Below, one piece after another: positions 25,428 to 33,761 of a stretch of 64,000 nt of DNA. The stretch is from assembly GCA_034180455.1 (NCBI GenBank), contig JAXFOG010000012.1, positions 1-64,000 on the forward strand, given 5' to 3'. Source of the DNA: JAAZPT01 sp034180455 (GTDB lineage: Bacteria > Bacillota > Clostridia > Christensenellales > Aristaeellaceae). The position numbers and the translations under genes are program-made. Position 1 is the first letter of the stretch. Each line of letters starts with the position of its first letter. Below the pieces are notes generated by a model. That model saw only the letters and a program-made list of their open reading frames with translations. It was not told the DNA's origin and made no database searches.

Positions 25428-25755
25428 TGCCTTATTTATAGCGCTTTTTGGCGCCTTTCTTGCTGCAGTATCTCAATATCTACTCAAACTATCTGCAAAT
25501 AAAACCTATTCTAAGCCGATATATAACTATTTAAATTTTTATGTTATTTCAGGATATGCAATACTATTTGCAATAACCATAGCAAACCTATATACATTGA
25601 GGTACTTGCCACTATATATGCTACCAATGATAGAAGCAACAAGCTTTATACATGTAGCAATAATTTCATCGGTCTTTTTAAAAGAAAAACAGAGTAGACG
25701 CAAACTTATAGGACTTGTAATGATAATTGCTGGAGTAATATTGGCAAGCATTTAA
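25417..25755 (+). CDS. SMR/EamA-type small membrane protein (ArnF-like), second of a pair
   Basis: This 112-residue four-helix membrane protein ends in 'SSVFLKEKQSRRKLIGLVM' and 'IIAGVILASI', the typical EamA/SMR closing helix. Helix 3 contains 'LRYLPLYMLPMIEATSFIHV'. It differs clearly from the preceding SMR protein, as expected for the two chains of an asymmetric flippase. It overlaps that gene by 11 bp, and its own stop is 17 bp before the first GT-C-like gene. The proposed role in flipping the polyprenyl-phosphate sugar is inference from operon order. Confidence 0.75.
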   Translation: MKTSALFIALFGAFLAAVSQYLLKLSANKTYSKPIYNYLNFYVISGYAILFAITIANLYTLRYLPLYMLPMIEATSFIHVAIISSVFLKEKQSRRKLIGLVMIIAGVILASI

Positions 25756-25772
25756 AAATCTTGGGAGGGAAA

Positions 25773-27524
25773 ATGCTTTTTACTTTTCAAAATAAAAGGC
25801 TTAATTCCATAATAGAAAAAGTGCTTATGGCTCTTGTGTTTGTATGGCCATTGTTTTTTATTACAAAAGGCATAGACCATATGGATAGTGGCTACTATCT
25901 TGCAAGCTATAAGTATTTTTTTGATTCCACAATTGAAAACTATGTACCATCTGAGCTTACAAACTTATTTGGAGCCTTGCTATACCGTATAGCACCCGAA
26001 GCAAAATTTTTATTTTTTAGATTTATTGACTATATATTTAACTGTGTATCATGGCTATTTACCTATAAGCTAGCAAAGAATCTTTTGCCTAAAATCTGGA
26101 TATGGGGTGGTATACTTATTGCCTCATTTGCCATACGCAGATACCCTATGATGCTTAGCTACAATTCATTTTCGTTTACTTTTATGATAGTAGCAATGTA
26201 TTATTTAAAACTAGGCATAGAAAATAACATTAAAAAATATATATTTATTTCAGGCCTTATTGTTGGATTTAATGTCTTTTTTAGACTTCCAAATGCCTTA
26301 CAGGCACTTTTTGTGTTCGTTCCATTATTATATGCTATTTCTTTTTCAAAAGGTGAATTAAGATCTCAGTTGAAGATTGCGCTAAAACAAAGCCTTAATT
26401 TTACTTCAGCCGGATTTTTAGGACTTAGTATAGGATTTTTAATAACTTTAATTATAGAAGGCTGGAGTGGGATTACAGGATCCATTCAAAATATACTTCA
26501 GCTTGGCGCAAACGGTTCTCATTCTATGGGTGTTGTGTTTTATAATCTAAAAATGATTTATATGGCAGCCTTCACACAACTGAAAGCATATATTCCTTGG
26601 GCTTTATTAGCAATATTAGTAGTATTTGTTTTTTATAAATTTATATTAAAAAATGACAATAAAATTATAGAAACAATTTTTATAGTCGCTTTGATTTTTA
26701 TAAGTCTTTATTTCACATATATAGAGATTTTTAAATTTTCAGAAAAGTTTTTAATAAACCTAGTAGGAGTATTCTTAATTATATTGTCAGCACTTTCTCT
26801 AATAATTAATTATAAAAAAACAGAAGCGTATCTTTATTCTATTTTAGCTCTTGTTGCTATTATAATAACCCCTTTGGGTACTGATAATATATACAATCAG
26901 TATGTATTTATAATGCCAGCTTTATTATTAAATATATTTATTTTATTAAATAATATTAAAAAACCTCAGGCACAGGTTTATGGGCGCATTGTTAAACTTG
27001 AAATAAATTTATTTGCATCAGTAATAGTGTTGGCTATTGGACTAGGATTTACTGTAAATTATCTATTGTCGCTTGGATATTGTGATATGCGTACTGAAAA
27101 ATTAAACAAAAGAGTTAATATAAAAGCTTTGTATGGAATGCACACTAACGAAGAAAAAGCAGCAGCACTTGAAAGCTTTTACAACGATATGCATTCGGAT
27201 GAATATTACAAGAACCATAAAATGCTTGTGCTAGGTGATTTTTTACTTGCATATGAGCTCTGTGATAATAAACCTTTTGATAAGTACATATGGAATGATT
27301 TAGAGTATATCGATAAAGATAAAATTATGGATAACCTAATTAATGCTGATGAGAAACCCATAATAGTTATTGGTAAATTTAAATGTTATAGATATGAAAT
27401 AAATAATGATCTGTCAAGATTTACTGATTTTGCTACACAAAATGCTTACAATAAAATAGATAACGAAAGTTATACTATTTATTTGCCACAAAAGAGGACC
27501 GAATATGCTTACAACAATAAATAA
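25773..27524 (+). CDS. GT-C-like polytopic membrane glycosyltransferase, copy 1
   Basis: This 583-residue protein has about 12 hydrophobic helices and a C-terminal ~110-residue soluble region. The first extracytoplasmic loop contains 'GIDHMDSGYYL', with an acidic Asp of the kind used by GT-C enzymes. 'RRYPMMLSYN', 'GFNVFFRLPNALQ' and 'PLGTDN' are shared with the two downstream paralogues. GT-C enzymes take sugars from polyprenyl phosphate outside the membrane. The ATG at 25773 follows GGGAGG; an in-frame TTG at 25761 precedes that site. It overlaps copy 2 by 20 bp. The family call is by topology and context; the acceptor is unknown. Confidence 0.65.
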   Translation: MLFTFQNKRLNSIIEKVLMALVFVWPLFFITKGIDHMDSGYYLASYKYFFDSTIENYVPSELTNLFGALLYRIAPEAKFLFFRFIDYIFNCVSWLFTYKLAKNLLPKIWIWGGILIASFAIRRYPMMLSYNSFSFTFMIVAMYYLKLGIENNIKKYIFISGLIVGFNVFFRLPNALQALFVFVPLLYAISFSKGELRSQLKIALKQSLNFTSAGFLGLSIGFLITLIIEGWSGITGSIQNILQLGANGSHSMGVVFYNLKMIYMAAFTQLKAYIPWALLAILVVFVFYKFILKNDNKIIETIFIVALIFISLYFTYIEIFKFSEKFLINLVGVFLIILSALSLIINYKKTEAYLYSILALVAIIITPLGTDNIYNQYVFIMPALLLNIFILLNNIKKPQAQVYGRIVKLEINLFASVIVLAIGLGFTVNYLLSLGYCDMRTEKLNKRVNIKALYGMHTNEEKAAALESFYNDMHSDEYYKNHKMLVLGDFLLAYELCDNKPFDKYIWNDLEYIDKDKIMDNLINADEKPIIVIGKFKCYRYEINNDLSRFTDFATQNAYNKIDNESYTIYLPQKRTEYAYNNK

Positions 27525-29223
27525 AAAATATGATAATGCTTTATCCAAGCTTCTTCTTGTGATTATGTTTTTGTGGCCTTTATTCTTTATTACAAAAAGC
27601 ATTGACCATTTGGATAGTGGATCCTACCTTACTCAATATAAGTATTATTTTGAGGGAAATGTAAATAGCGTAGCAGCAATTGATCTTAGCAATCTTTTTG
27701 GAGCAATATTTTATAAAGTGCTCCCAGAAGCCAAATTTTTGAGCTTTAGAGTGCTGGATTGGATAGCAAATTGCGTTACATGGCTATTTGCATATAAAAT
27801 TGCTATAAGATCTTTACCAAAGTCTTTGAGCGCTGTAGCTGTACTTGCAGGTTCAATATTTGTTAGACGCTACCCTATGATACTCAGCTATAATACATTT
27901 AGCTTTATGCTACTTTGTATAGCAATGTATTATTTGCAAACAGGTATAATAAATAAAGAAAACAAGAGTATAGTAATTAGTGGAGCAGTTATCGGTTTTA
28001 ATGTATTTTTCAGACTTCCTAATGCTTTACAATGCTTGTATGTGTTTATACCAATGCTTAGTATTCTTAGCTTTAGCAAAGATGAAATAAAGGCTCAGTC
28101 AAGCAGTGCATTTAGACAGTGCTTATATTTTACTATTGCTGGATTTATTGGGCTTTTTGCTGGATTTGCGATATGTATAGCTACAAAGGGATTTTCGGGA
28201 GCGATAAAGAGTATAAGCCTTACTATTTCATTGCTAAATGAGGGAAATCATGCAAGTAGCTATATGCTTGAAAGAATAAAAAGAGAATATTTAGATTTTA
28301 AGCAGTATTGGGGGAATCTGGCTAATTATCCATATTATATTTTAGCAAGTGGGATACTTTTTGGAGTTGCAAAATATAAAGTAAAAAATAGGGCTGTAAT
28401 GTTTGGCTTGGTAGCTGGATTAATACTGGTCATAGCAAAGTTCACTTCCATTACAGTAGAAAACTTGCAATTTGTTGATAATAGTACAATTATTGTCCCA
28501 TATTTTATTTCTTTAATAGTCTGCGTTCTCTCGCTAATTTTTATTAGGAAGAACAACGAAGCCTTTATTACTGTCCTAATGTTCACATTGCTTATGTTGA
28601 TATTTCCAATAGGAACAGACAACGGAATAATGCATTCATGCCTTTTTATGTATATAGTTTTTCTAAATTTTCTAGTCGCACTTAATGGTTTTGATTTACA
28701 AAATAATATATTCGGATCTGTAATAAAATCAATTTTTACAATAGTTTCAATTTTAATAATATTAACATTCGGTATAGGTGGAACAAAAAATATTCTTCTT
28801 GCTCAAAGCTACAATGACGGCCCACGTTCCAAACAAACTCATAGCGTAACTGCCCCTGTGCTTTGGGGAATGCAAACAATAGAAACAAGAGCAGAAGCTA
28901 TTCAGTCCTTATACGATGAACTAGAATCTCTTGAAGAGTTCAAAGATAGAGAATTGCTAATGCTAGGTAACTGTCCCTTAGCATATACAATTACTGATTT
29001 CAAACCATTTGCTGGAGAGTTCTGGCCTGATCTAGAATACGTTGATAAAGAAAAAATATTAGAAGATCTAAATTCATCAAAGAAATTCCCAATAATTGTT
29101 GTGGCAAAATTTAATTCAACTACAAACACACCAGAATATATCCAAAAAATATTGGATTTTGCTGCAGAAAATGGGTATAACAAACTAGACAAAGAGTATT
29201 TTTATATATACTTGCCAAATTAA
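27505..29223 (+). CDS. GT-C-like polytopic membrane glycosyltransferase, copy 2
   Basis: This 572-residue paralogue of the neighbouring genes begins 'MLTTINKKYDNALSKLLLV', then 'WPLFFITKSIDHLDSGSYL'. It keeps 'RRYPMILSYNTFSFM', 'GFNVFFRLPNALQCLYVF' and 'FPIGTDNGIMHSCLFMYI'. The C-terminal soluble part includes 'APVLWGMQTIETRAEAI' and 'RELLMLGNCPLAYTI'. It is much closer to copy 3 than to copy 1. The start lies inside the end of copy 1 (20-bp overlap), with GAGG 8 bp upstream. It probably transfers the cassette's lipid-linked sugar to a surface acceptor; neither donor nor acceptor is shown by the sequence. Confidence 0.65.
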   Translation: MLTTINKKYDNALSKLLLVIMFLWPLFFITKSIDHLDSGSYLTQYKYYFEGNVNSVAAIDLSNLFGAIFYKVLPEAKFLSFRVLDWIANCVTWLFAYKIAIRSLPKSLSAVAVLAGSIFVRRYPMILSYNTFSFMLLCIAMYYLQTGIINKENKSIVISGAVIGFNVFFRLPNALQCLYVFIPMLSILSFSKDEIKAQSSSAFRQCLYFTIAGFIGLFAGFAICIATKGFSGAIKSISLTISLLNEGNHASSYMLERIKREYLDFKQYWGNLANYPYYILASGILFGVAKYKVKNRAVMFGLVAGLILVIAKFTSITVENLQFVDNSTIIVPYFISLIVCVLSLIFIRKNNEAFITVLMFTLLMLIFPIGTDNGIMHSCLFMYIVFLNFLVALNGFDLQNNIFGSVIKSIFTIVSILIILTFGIGGTKNILLAQSYNDGPRSKQTHSVTAPVLWGMQTIETRAEAIQSLYDELESLEEFKDRELLMLGNCPLAYTITDFKPFAGEFWPDLEYVDKEKILEDLNSSKKFPIIVVAKFNSTTNTPEYIQKILDFAAENGYNKLDKEYFYIYLPN

Positions 29224-29259
29224 AAATAACAAGATTTGTTTAAATCTGGAGGAAGCAGA

Positions 29260-30987
29260 TTGATTTTAACTATAAACAAAAAATATGATGATATCATATC
29301 CAAAATATTGCTAGTTATATTATGTGCTTGGCCACTATTCTTTATAACAAAGGGTATAGATTATATGGATAGTGGATTTTATCTATCTCATTATAGATAT
29401 TATTTTGATGGTTGCATAAATATTGCAGCAGCGACTGAACTCAGCGATTTTTTTGGAGCTTTATTTTATAAACTTTTGCCAGATGCAAAGTTTTTAGGAT
29501 TTAGAGTGCTAGACTGGATAGCAAATTGTATAACATGGATATTCGTTTATAAAATTGGAAGCAGATCTTTGCCAAAAACATGTAGTGCTTTGTCAGTGCT
29601 CATAGGTTCTATCTTTGTAAGACGTTTTCCTATGATGTTAAGCTATAACACTTTTAGCGTTCTGCTACTAAGCATAGCTATGTTTTATTTGCAAAAGGGA
29701 ATAATAAACAAAGATAATAAAAGCATAATAATAAGTGGAGTGATTATTGGATTCAATGTGTTCTTTAGGCTTCCAAATTCTCTGCAGTGTATTTATGTGA
29801 TAGTACCTTTGATTAGTTTACTAAGCCTTAATAAAGAAGACATTAAAATTCATGCAAAATTTGCTCTCAAACAATGTTTGTATTTTACAATAGCTGGCTT
29901 TATAGGACTTTTTATTGGATTTGCTATATGTGTAATATTTAAGGGACTTTCTGGCACAATAAATAGCATAGGCCTGACTTTATCCTTGCTTGATGAGGGT
30001 AGACATACCACATCTTTTATGATGGACAGAATTAATAAAGAATATAATTACTTTAAACAATATATATTTAACATTGCAAAATACCCACTATATATGCTTG
30101 GTACTGGACTTGTATTTGGATTAGTAAGAATATTTATTAAGGATAGACGAATCTTAATTTTTTCATTGGTAGGATTGATTCTAGCTATTATAAAAATATG
30201 CTCAGTTACAGTTGATAACCTTAAATATATAGTGAACATAACCGTTTTTGCACCATATTTTATTTCTTTGATAGTTAGCGTTATTTCACTTGCTTTTATA
30301 TATAAAAACAGAGAGGCGTTTACCACATCTCTTATGTTTATATTACTTATGCTTATATTCCCAATAGGCACCGATAATGGAATCATGCATTCGTGCCTAT
30401 TTATGTACATTATATTGCTAAATATCTTTGTGTCGCTTAATGGATACAAAACCAAAAATCATAATATAAATTTAGTCTTACAATCAATATTTACTGTATT
30501 TGTAATAGTAATTATTATTACGTTTGGCATCGGTGGCACAAAAAATATATTGCTTGCTCAAAGCTACAACGATGGGTCATATAATAGACAAAACTATTAT
30601 GTAGATATTCCTGAGCTTTGGGGCATGCAAACAGTTGATACTAGAGCTAAAGCCATTAAAAGCCTGTATGATGAACTTGAATCTGCTGAAAAGTATAAAG
30701 ATAGAGAATTGCTAATGCTTGGAAATTGCTCACTAATATATACAATTACGGATTATAAACCCTTTGGTAGAGAAGTTTGGGCAGATCTTGAGCATGTTGA
30801 TAAAGATGAAATATTCAAGCAGCTCGAAAATTCTGAGAAAAAGCCTATAGTTTTAATAGAAGATTTAGATAATTTACAACATTCAGAAGATTATTCTTCT
30901 CATGCTAGAGCAAACGAACTTTGCACAAAACTTGGATATTCAAAAGTAGAAAGAGAATTCTTTACCATATATTATCCTTCAAATTAA
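29260..30987 (+). CDS. GT-C-like polytopic membrane glycosyltransferase, copy 3
   Basis: This 575-residue paralogue begins at TTG 29260, 7 bp after GGAGG. The start is supported by alignment of 'LTINKKYDDIISKILLV' with copy 2 (LTTINKKYDNALSK). An earlier TTG at 29236 has no ribosome site. Shared motifs are 'GIDYMDSGFYL', 'RRFPMMLSYNTFS', 'GFNVFFRLPNSLQC' and 'FPIGTDNGIMHSCLFMYI'. The C-terminal 'ELWGMQTVDTRAKAIKSLYDEL' segment is almost that of copy 2, which points to a recent duplication followed by divergence. It is the last gene of the cassette; no strong terminator is visible in the 71 bp before the next gene. Confidence 0.65.
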   Translation: MILTINKKYDDIISKILLVILCAWPLFFITKGIDYMDSGFYLSHYRYYFDGCINIAAATELSDFFGALFYKLLPDAKFLGFRVLDWIANCITWIFVYKIGSRSLPKTCSALSVLIGSIFVRRFPMMLSYNTFSVLLLSIAMFYLQKGIINKDNKSIIISGVIIGFNVFFRLPNSLQCIYVIVPLISLLSLNKEDIKIHAKFALKQCLYFTIAGFIGLFIGFAICVIFKGLSGTINSIGLTLSLLDEGRHTTSFMMDRINKEYNYFKQYIFNIAKYPLYMLGTGLVFGLVRIFIKDRRILIFSLVGLILAIIKICSVTVDNLKYIVNITVFAPYFISLIVSVISLAFIYKNREAFTTSLMFILLMLIFPIGTDNGIMHSCLFMYIILLNIFVSLNGYKTKNHNINLVLQSIFTVFVIVIIITFGIGGTKNILLAQSYNDGSYNRQNYYVDIPELWGMQTVDTRAKAIKSLYDELESAEKYKDRELLMLGNCSLIYTITDYKPFGREVWADLEHVDKDEIFKQLENSEKKPIVLIEDLDNLQHSEDYSSHARANELCTKLGYSKVEREFFTIYYPSN

Positions 30988-31058
30988 AATTGTTACACAT
31001 ATATAGGTCTAAATCACTATAATAGTATATAATAAAGAAAACAGATTAGGAGTATAAC

Positions 31059-32858
31059 ATGAAGAATATAAATCTTGCAGCAATCTATCACGATCCATTT
31101 GGAGAGTATCGCTACACCCTTAGCAGTGGCGAGATAGTGCTTATGATTAGGGTTGCTCGTGATGATTGGGATAGCATATATACCGTTACATTTCCAAATT
31201 ATGAATCATACTTTGGAAATGATGACAATCTGCGTGTTGAGATGTACAAGCAAGCTAGCGACTTCATGTATGATTATTATCAAGTAATATTTTCAGCGCC
31301 AGATCCTCGCGTAAAGTATATTTTTGAGTTGAACTCAGGAAGTATGAAAATTTATTTTACTCCTGATGGTTTAAAGACCTACGATGAGATCAAGAACAAA
31401 GATTATCAACCAGCATTTGTATATTCCTATGCATATCCAGCAGATCCAAAGCCAGAGTGGGCAATAGGGGCAATTGGATATCAAGTTTTCCCCGACAGAT
31501 TTTGTAGAGTTGGCAAGCTTGAAAGTGGAATGGAAGAATGGAGCAGCTCTGAATATGCGAATGATAGAATTTTTGGAGGAAACATTAAAGGTATCACTTC
31601 CAAGGTTCCATATCTCAAACGCCTTGGTGTAAAGGTTATATACCTTAATCCTATATTTAAAAGCAACAGCTCCCATAGATACAATATTAACGATTATTTT
31701 AAGATAGATCCTATACTTGGTACAGAAAAAGATCTAAAAGAGCTATGTGACACTCTTCATAAACACGATATGCGTATAGTTCTTGATGCTGTATTCAACC
31801 ACTGTGGCACAGGATTCGGACCTTTTGTTGATGCCATGCAAAGACAAAAGGAATCAAAATTCTACAACTGGTTCTTCTTTGGAGCTAGAGAGAGCGTAAA
31901 GGAAGGCTATGCAGCATTCTCGTTTGAACCAGAAATGCCAAAGCTCAATCTTAAAAATCCAACTACTGCAGAATATTTTATAGAGGTTGGTAAGTATTGG
32001 ATAGATCGCTGCGATATAGATGGCTGGCGCATAGATGTGGGTCCAGAAGTATACCCTGATTTTTGGCGCGCTTTTCGCAAGGAGATCAAGAACAAAAAGC
32101 CCGATTGCCTTATTATCAACGAGTGCTGGGGAGATTCTAGATACTGGTGTAATGAGGGTGATATGTTCGATTGCAATATCAATTATTCGTGGAGCGATCC
32201 AGTATGGAAGCTATTTGCTGAGCAATCAATAAGTATTGCAGATTTTGATGCTCGAATAAATCGCAATCTAATAAGCTATAGGTTAGAAGTTGGCTTTGTT
32301 CAATGGAATATGATAGGTAGTCACGATACAGCCAGATTTCTCACTCGTGCAAATGATAGACTTGAGAGTTTAGAGGCTGCTGCATTCTTCCAGCTTACCA
32401 GTCCAGGTATGCCAATAATTTATTATGGCGATGAACTCGGAATGAATGGTGGAAATGACCCTGAATGTCGTAAGCCAATGGATTGGGATCATAGTAGCGA
32501 TAGCAGAGTGCTAAGATACTATAAGCTTTTATCTCAACTTAGAAGAAGATATGACGCTCTTTCTGTGGGCGACTACAAGACGTATCTTATAGATGACGAG
32601 CAGGGAATCTATGCATATACTAGAGGCACTGCAAGCGAAACAATGCTTTGCATAATTTGCGCTAAAGATGTTGGTATTACAAAGGCAACGATAAAGCTAC
32701 CATCATATATATCAAAGCAACTCTACATATATGACGAGATATCACAAGGGAAATATAATTGCTCTGGTGCATACATCACATTGCCCTTTAGATATGGCAG
32801 ATGCTTTTGCTTTCCACTTAGCAAGACCCTTGATAGATTAGCACAGGAGGAAAAATAA
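31059..32858 (+). CDS. GH13 alpha-glucosidase of neopullulanase/cyclomaltodextrinase type
   Basis: This 599-residue cytoplasmic enzyme (no signal peptide) has an N-terminal CBM34-like domain (~1-130) and a GH13 barrel. Conserved regions are 'DAVFNHCG' (I), 'DGWRIDVGPEV' with nucleophile Asp326 (II), 'INECWGD' with acid/base Glu355 (III) and 'GSHDTAR' with Asp423 (IV). 'MPKLN' (region V) marks the GH13_20 neopullulanase/maltogenic amylase subfamily. It should hydrolyse imported maltodextrins, cyclodextrins or pullulan fragments. Its stop overlaps the ftsY start by one base, so this sugar enzyme is co-transcribed with a secretion gene. TAGGAG precedes the ATG. Confidence 0.9.
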   Translation: MKNINLAAIYHDPFGEYRYTLSSGEIVLMIRVARDDWDSIYTVTFPNYESYFGNDDNLRVEMYKQASDFMYDYYQVIFSAPDPRVKYIFELNSGSMKIYFTPDGLKTYDEIKNKDYQPAFVYSYAYPADPKPEWAIGAIGYQVFPDRFCRVGKLESGMEEWSSSEYANDRIFGGNIKGITSKVPYLKRLGVKVIYLNPIFKSNSSHRYNINDYFKIDPILGTEKDLKELCDTLHKHDMRIVLDAVFNHCGTGFGPFVDAMQRQKESKFYNWFFFGARESVKEGYAAFSFEPEMPKLNLKNPTTAEYFIEVGKYWIDRCDIDGWRIDVGPEVYPDFWRAFRKEIKNKKPDCLIINECWGDSRYWCNEGDMFDCNINYSWSDPVWKLFAEQSISIADFDARINRNLISYRLEVGFVQWNMIGSHDTARFLTRANDRLESLEAAAFFQLTSPGMPIIYYGDELGMNGGNDPECRKPMDWDHSSDSRVLRYYKLLSQLRRRYDALSVGDYKTYLIDDEQGIYAYTRGTASETMLCIICAKDVGITKATIKLPSYISKQLYIYDEISQGKYNCSGAYITLPFRYGRCFCFPLSKTLDRLAQEEK

Positions 32859-33760
32859 TGTCTTTATTTGATAAGCTAAAAGAAGGACTTTTTAGGAGCA
32901 GAAAAAATACTGCAGACAAAATAGATGAACTCGTAGATAGCACTAAAATCGTAGACGATGATTTTTATGAGGAGCTATGCGAAATAATGGTTCTATCCGA
33001 TATGGGGGCAAGGCTTGCTGATGAAACCATTGAAAAAATAAAAGAAAAAGCAAAAAAAGAAAAAATAAGAGATTCAGTTACAGTGCGTAATATGCTTAAA
33101 GATGAACTTATAAGCATATTGGATATACCAAAGCCAGATCTTAAGTGGCCTATGGTGCAGCTTATTGTAGGTGTAAACGGAGTTGGCAAGACCACTACTA
33201 TAGGTAAACTTGCTCTACGCTTTCAAAATCTAGGTAGGACCACTATGCTTGTAGCAGCAGATACATTTAGGGCTGCAGCAAGTGAACAGCTTACAGTTTG
33301 GGCAGACAGAGCAAATGTGCCAATAATAAAAAAAGAGGAGGGAGCAGATCCTGCCTCCGTACTCTATGATGCTATACGTATTGCAAAGTCAAAAAATGCA
33401 GATTTACTGCTTGTTGACACTGCAGGCAGACTCCATAATAAGAAAAATTTAATGGAGGAAATGAATAAACTTAGGCGCATAATTGATAGAGAATATAGCG
33501 AGGCCACAGTAAGATGTATGATGGTGCTTGATGCTACCACAGGTCAAAATGGACTTAATCAGGCTAAGGCTTTCTCTGAATTTGCAAACATCAACGGAGT
33601 TATATTAACTAAAATGGATGGGACAGCAAAGGGTGGTATTGCCGTTGCCATAGCTAAAGAACTCAATGTGCCGATAATGTATGTGGGGGTAGGAGAAGGC
33701 ATAGATGATTTACAGTCTTTTGACGCTAAAGATTTCGTAAATGCCCTTTTAGGAGAATAG
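32858..33760 (+). CDS. ftsY: Signal recognition particle receptor FtsY
   Basis: This 300-residue SRP GTPase has a short N-terminal N-domain ('LFDKLKEGLFRSRKNT') and a G-domain with 'GVNGVGKT' (residues 105-112), 'DTFRAAASEQL', 'DTAGRLHNKKNLM', 'TKMDGTAKGG' and a closing 'GEGIDDLQSFDAKDFV'. 'DTFRAAA' and the C-terminal 'DLQSFD' motif distinguish FtsY from Ffh. It docks ribosome-SRP complexes at the membrane. The acidic A-domain of enterobacterial FtsY is absent, as usual in Bacillota. The gene overlaps the GH13 gene by 1 bp and is 1 bp from the next gene. The usual partners smc, rnc and ylxM/ffh are not adjacent. Confidence 0.96.
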   Translation: MSLFDKLKEGLFRSRKNTADKIDELVDSTKIVDDDFYEELCEIMVLSDMGARLADETIEKIKEKAKKEKIRDSVTVRNMLKDELISILDIPKPDLKWPMVQLIVGVNGVGKTTTIGKLALRFQNLGRTTMLVAADTFRAAASEQLTVWADRANVPIIKKEEGADPASVLYDAIRIAKSKNADLLLVDTAGRLHNKKNLMEEMNKLRRIIDREYSEATVRCMMVLDATTGQNGLNQAKAFSEFANINGVILTKMDGTAKGGIAVAIAKELNVPIMYVGVGEGIDDLQSFDAKDFVNALLGE

Positions 33761-33761
33761 T

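Noticed and set aside
25773..30987. Three adjacent similar genes as a frameshifted or misassembled single gene
   Set aside because: Each has its own ribosome site, full length and intact motifs, and the copies differ throughout, so they are true paralogues.
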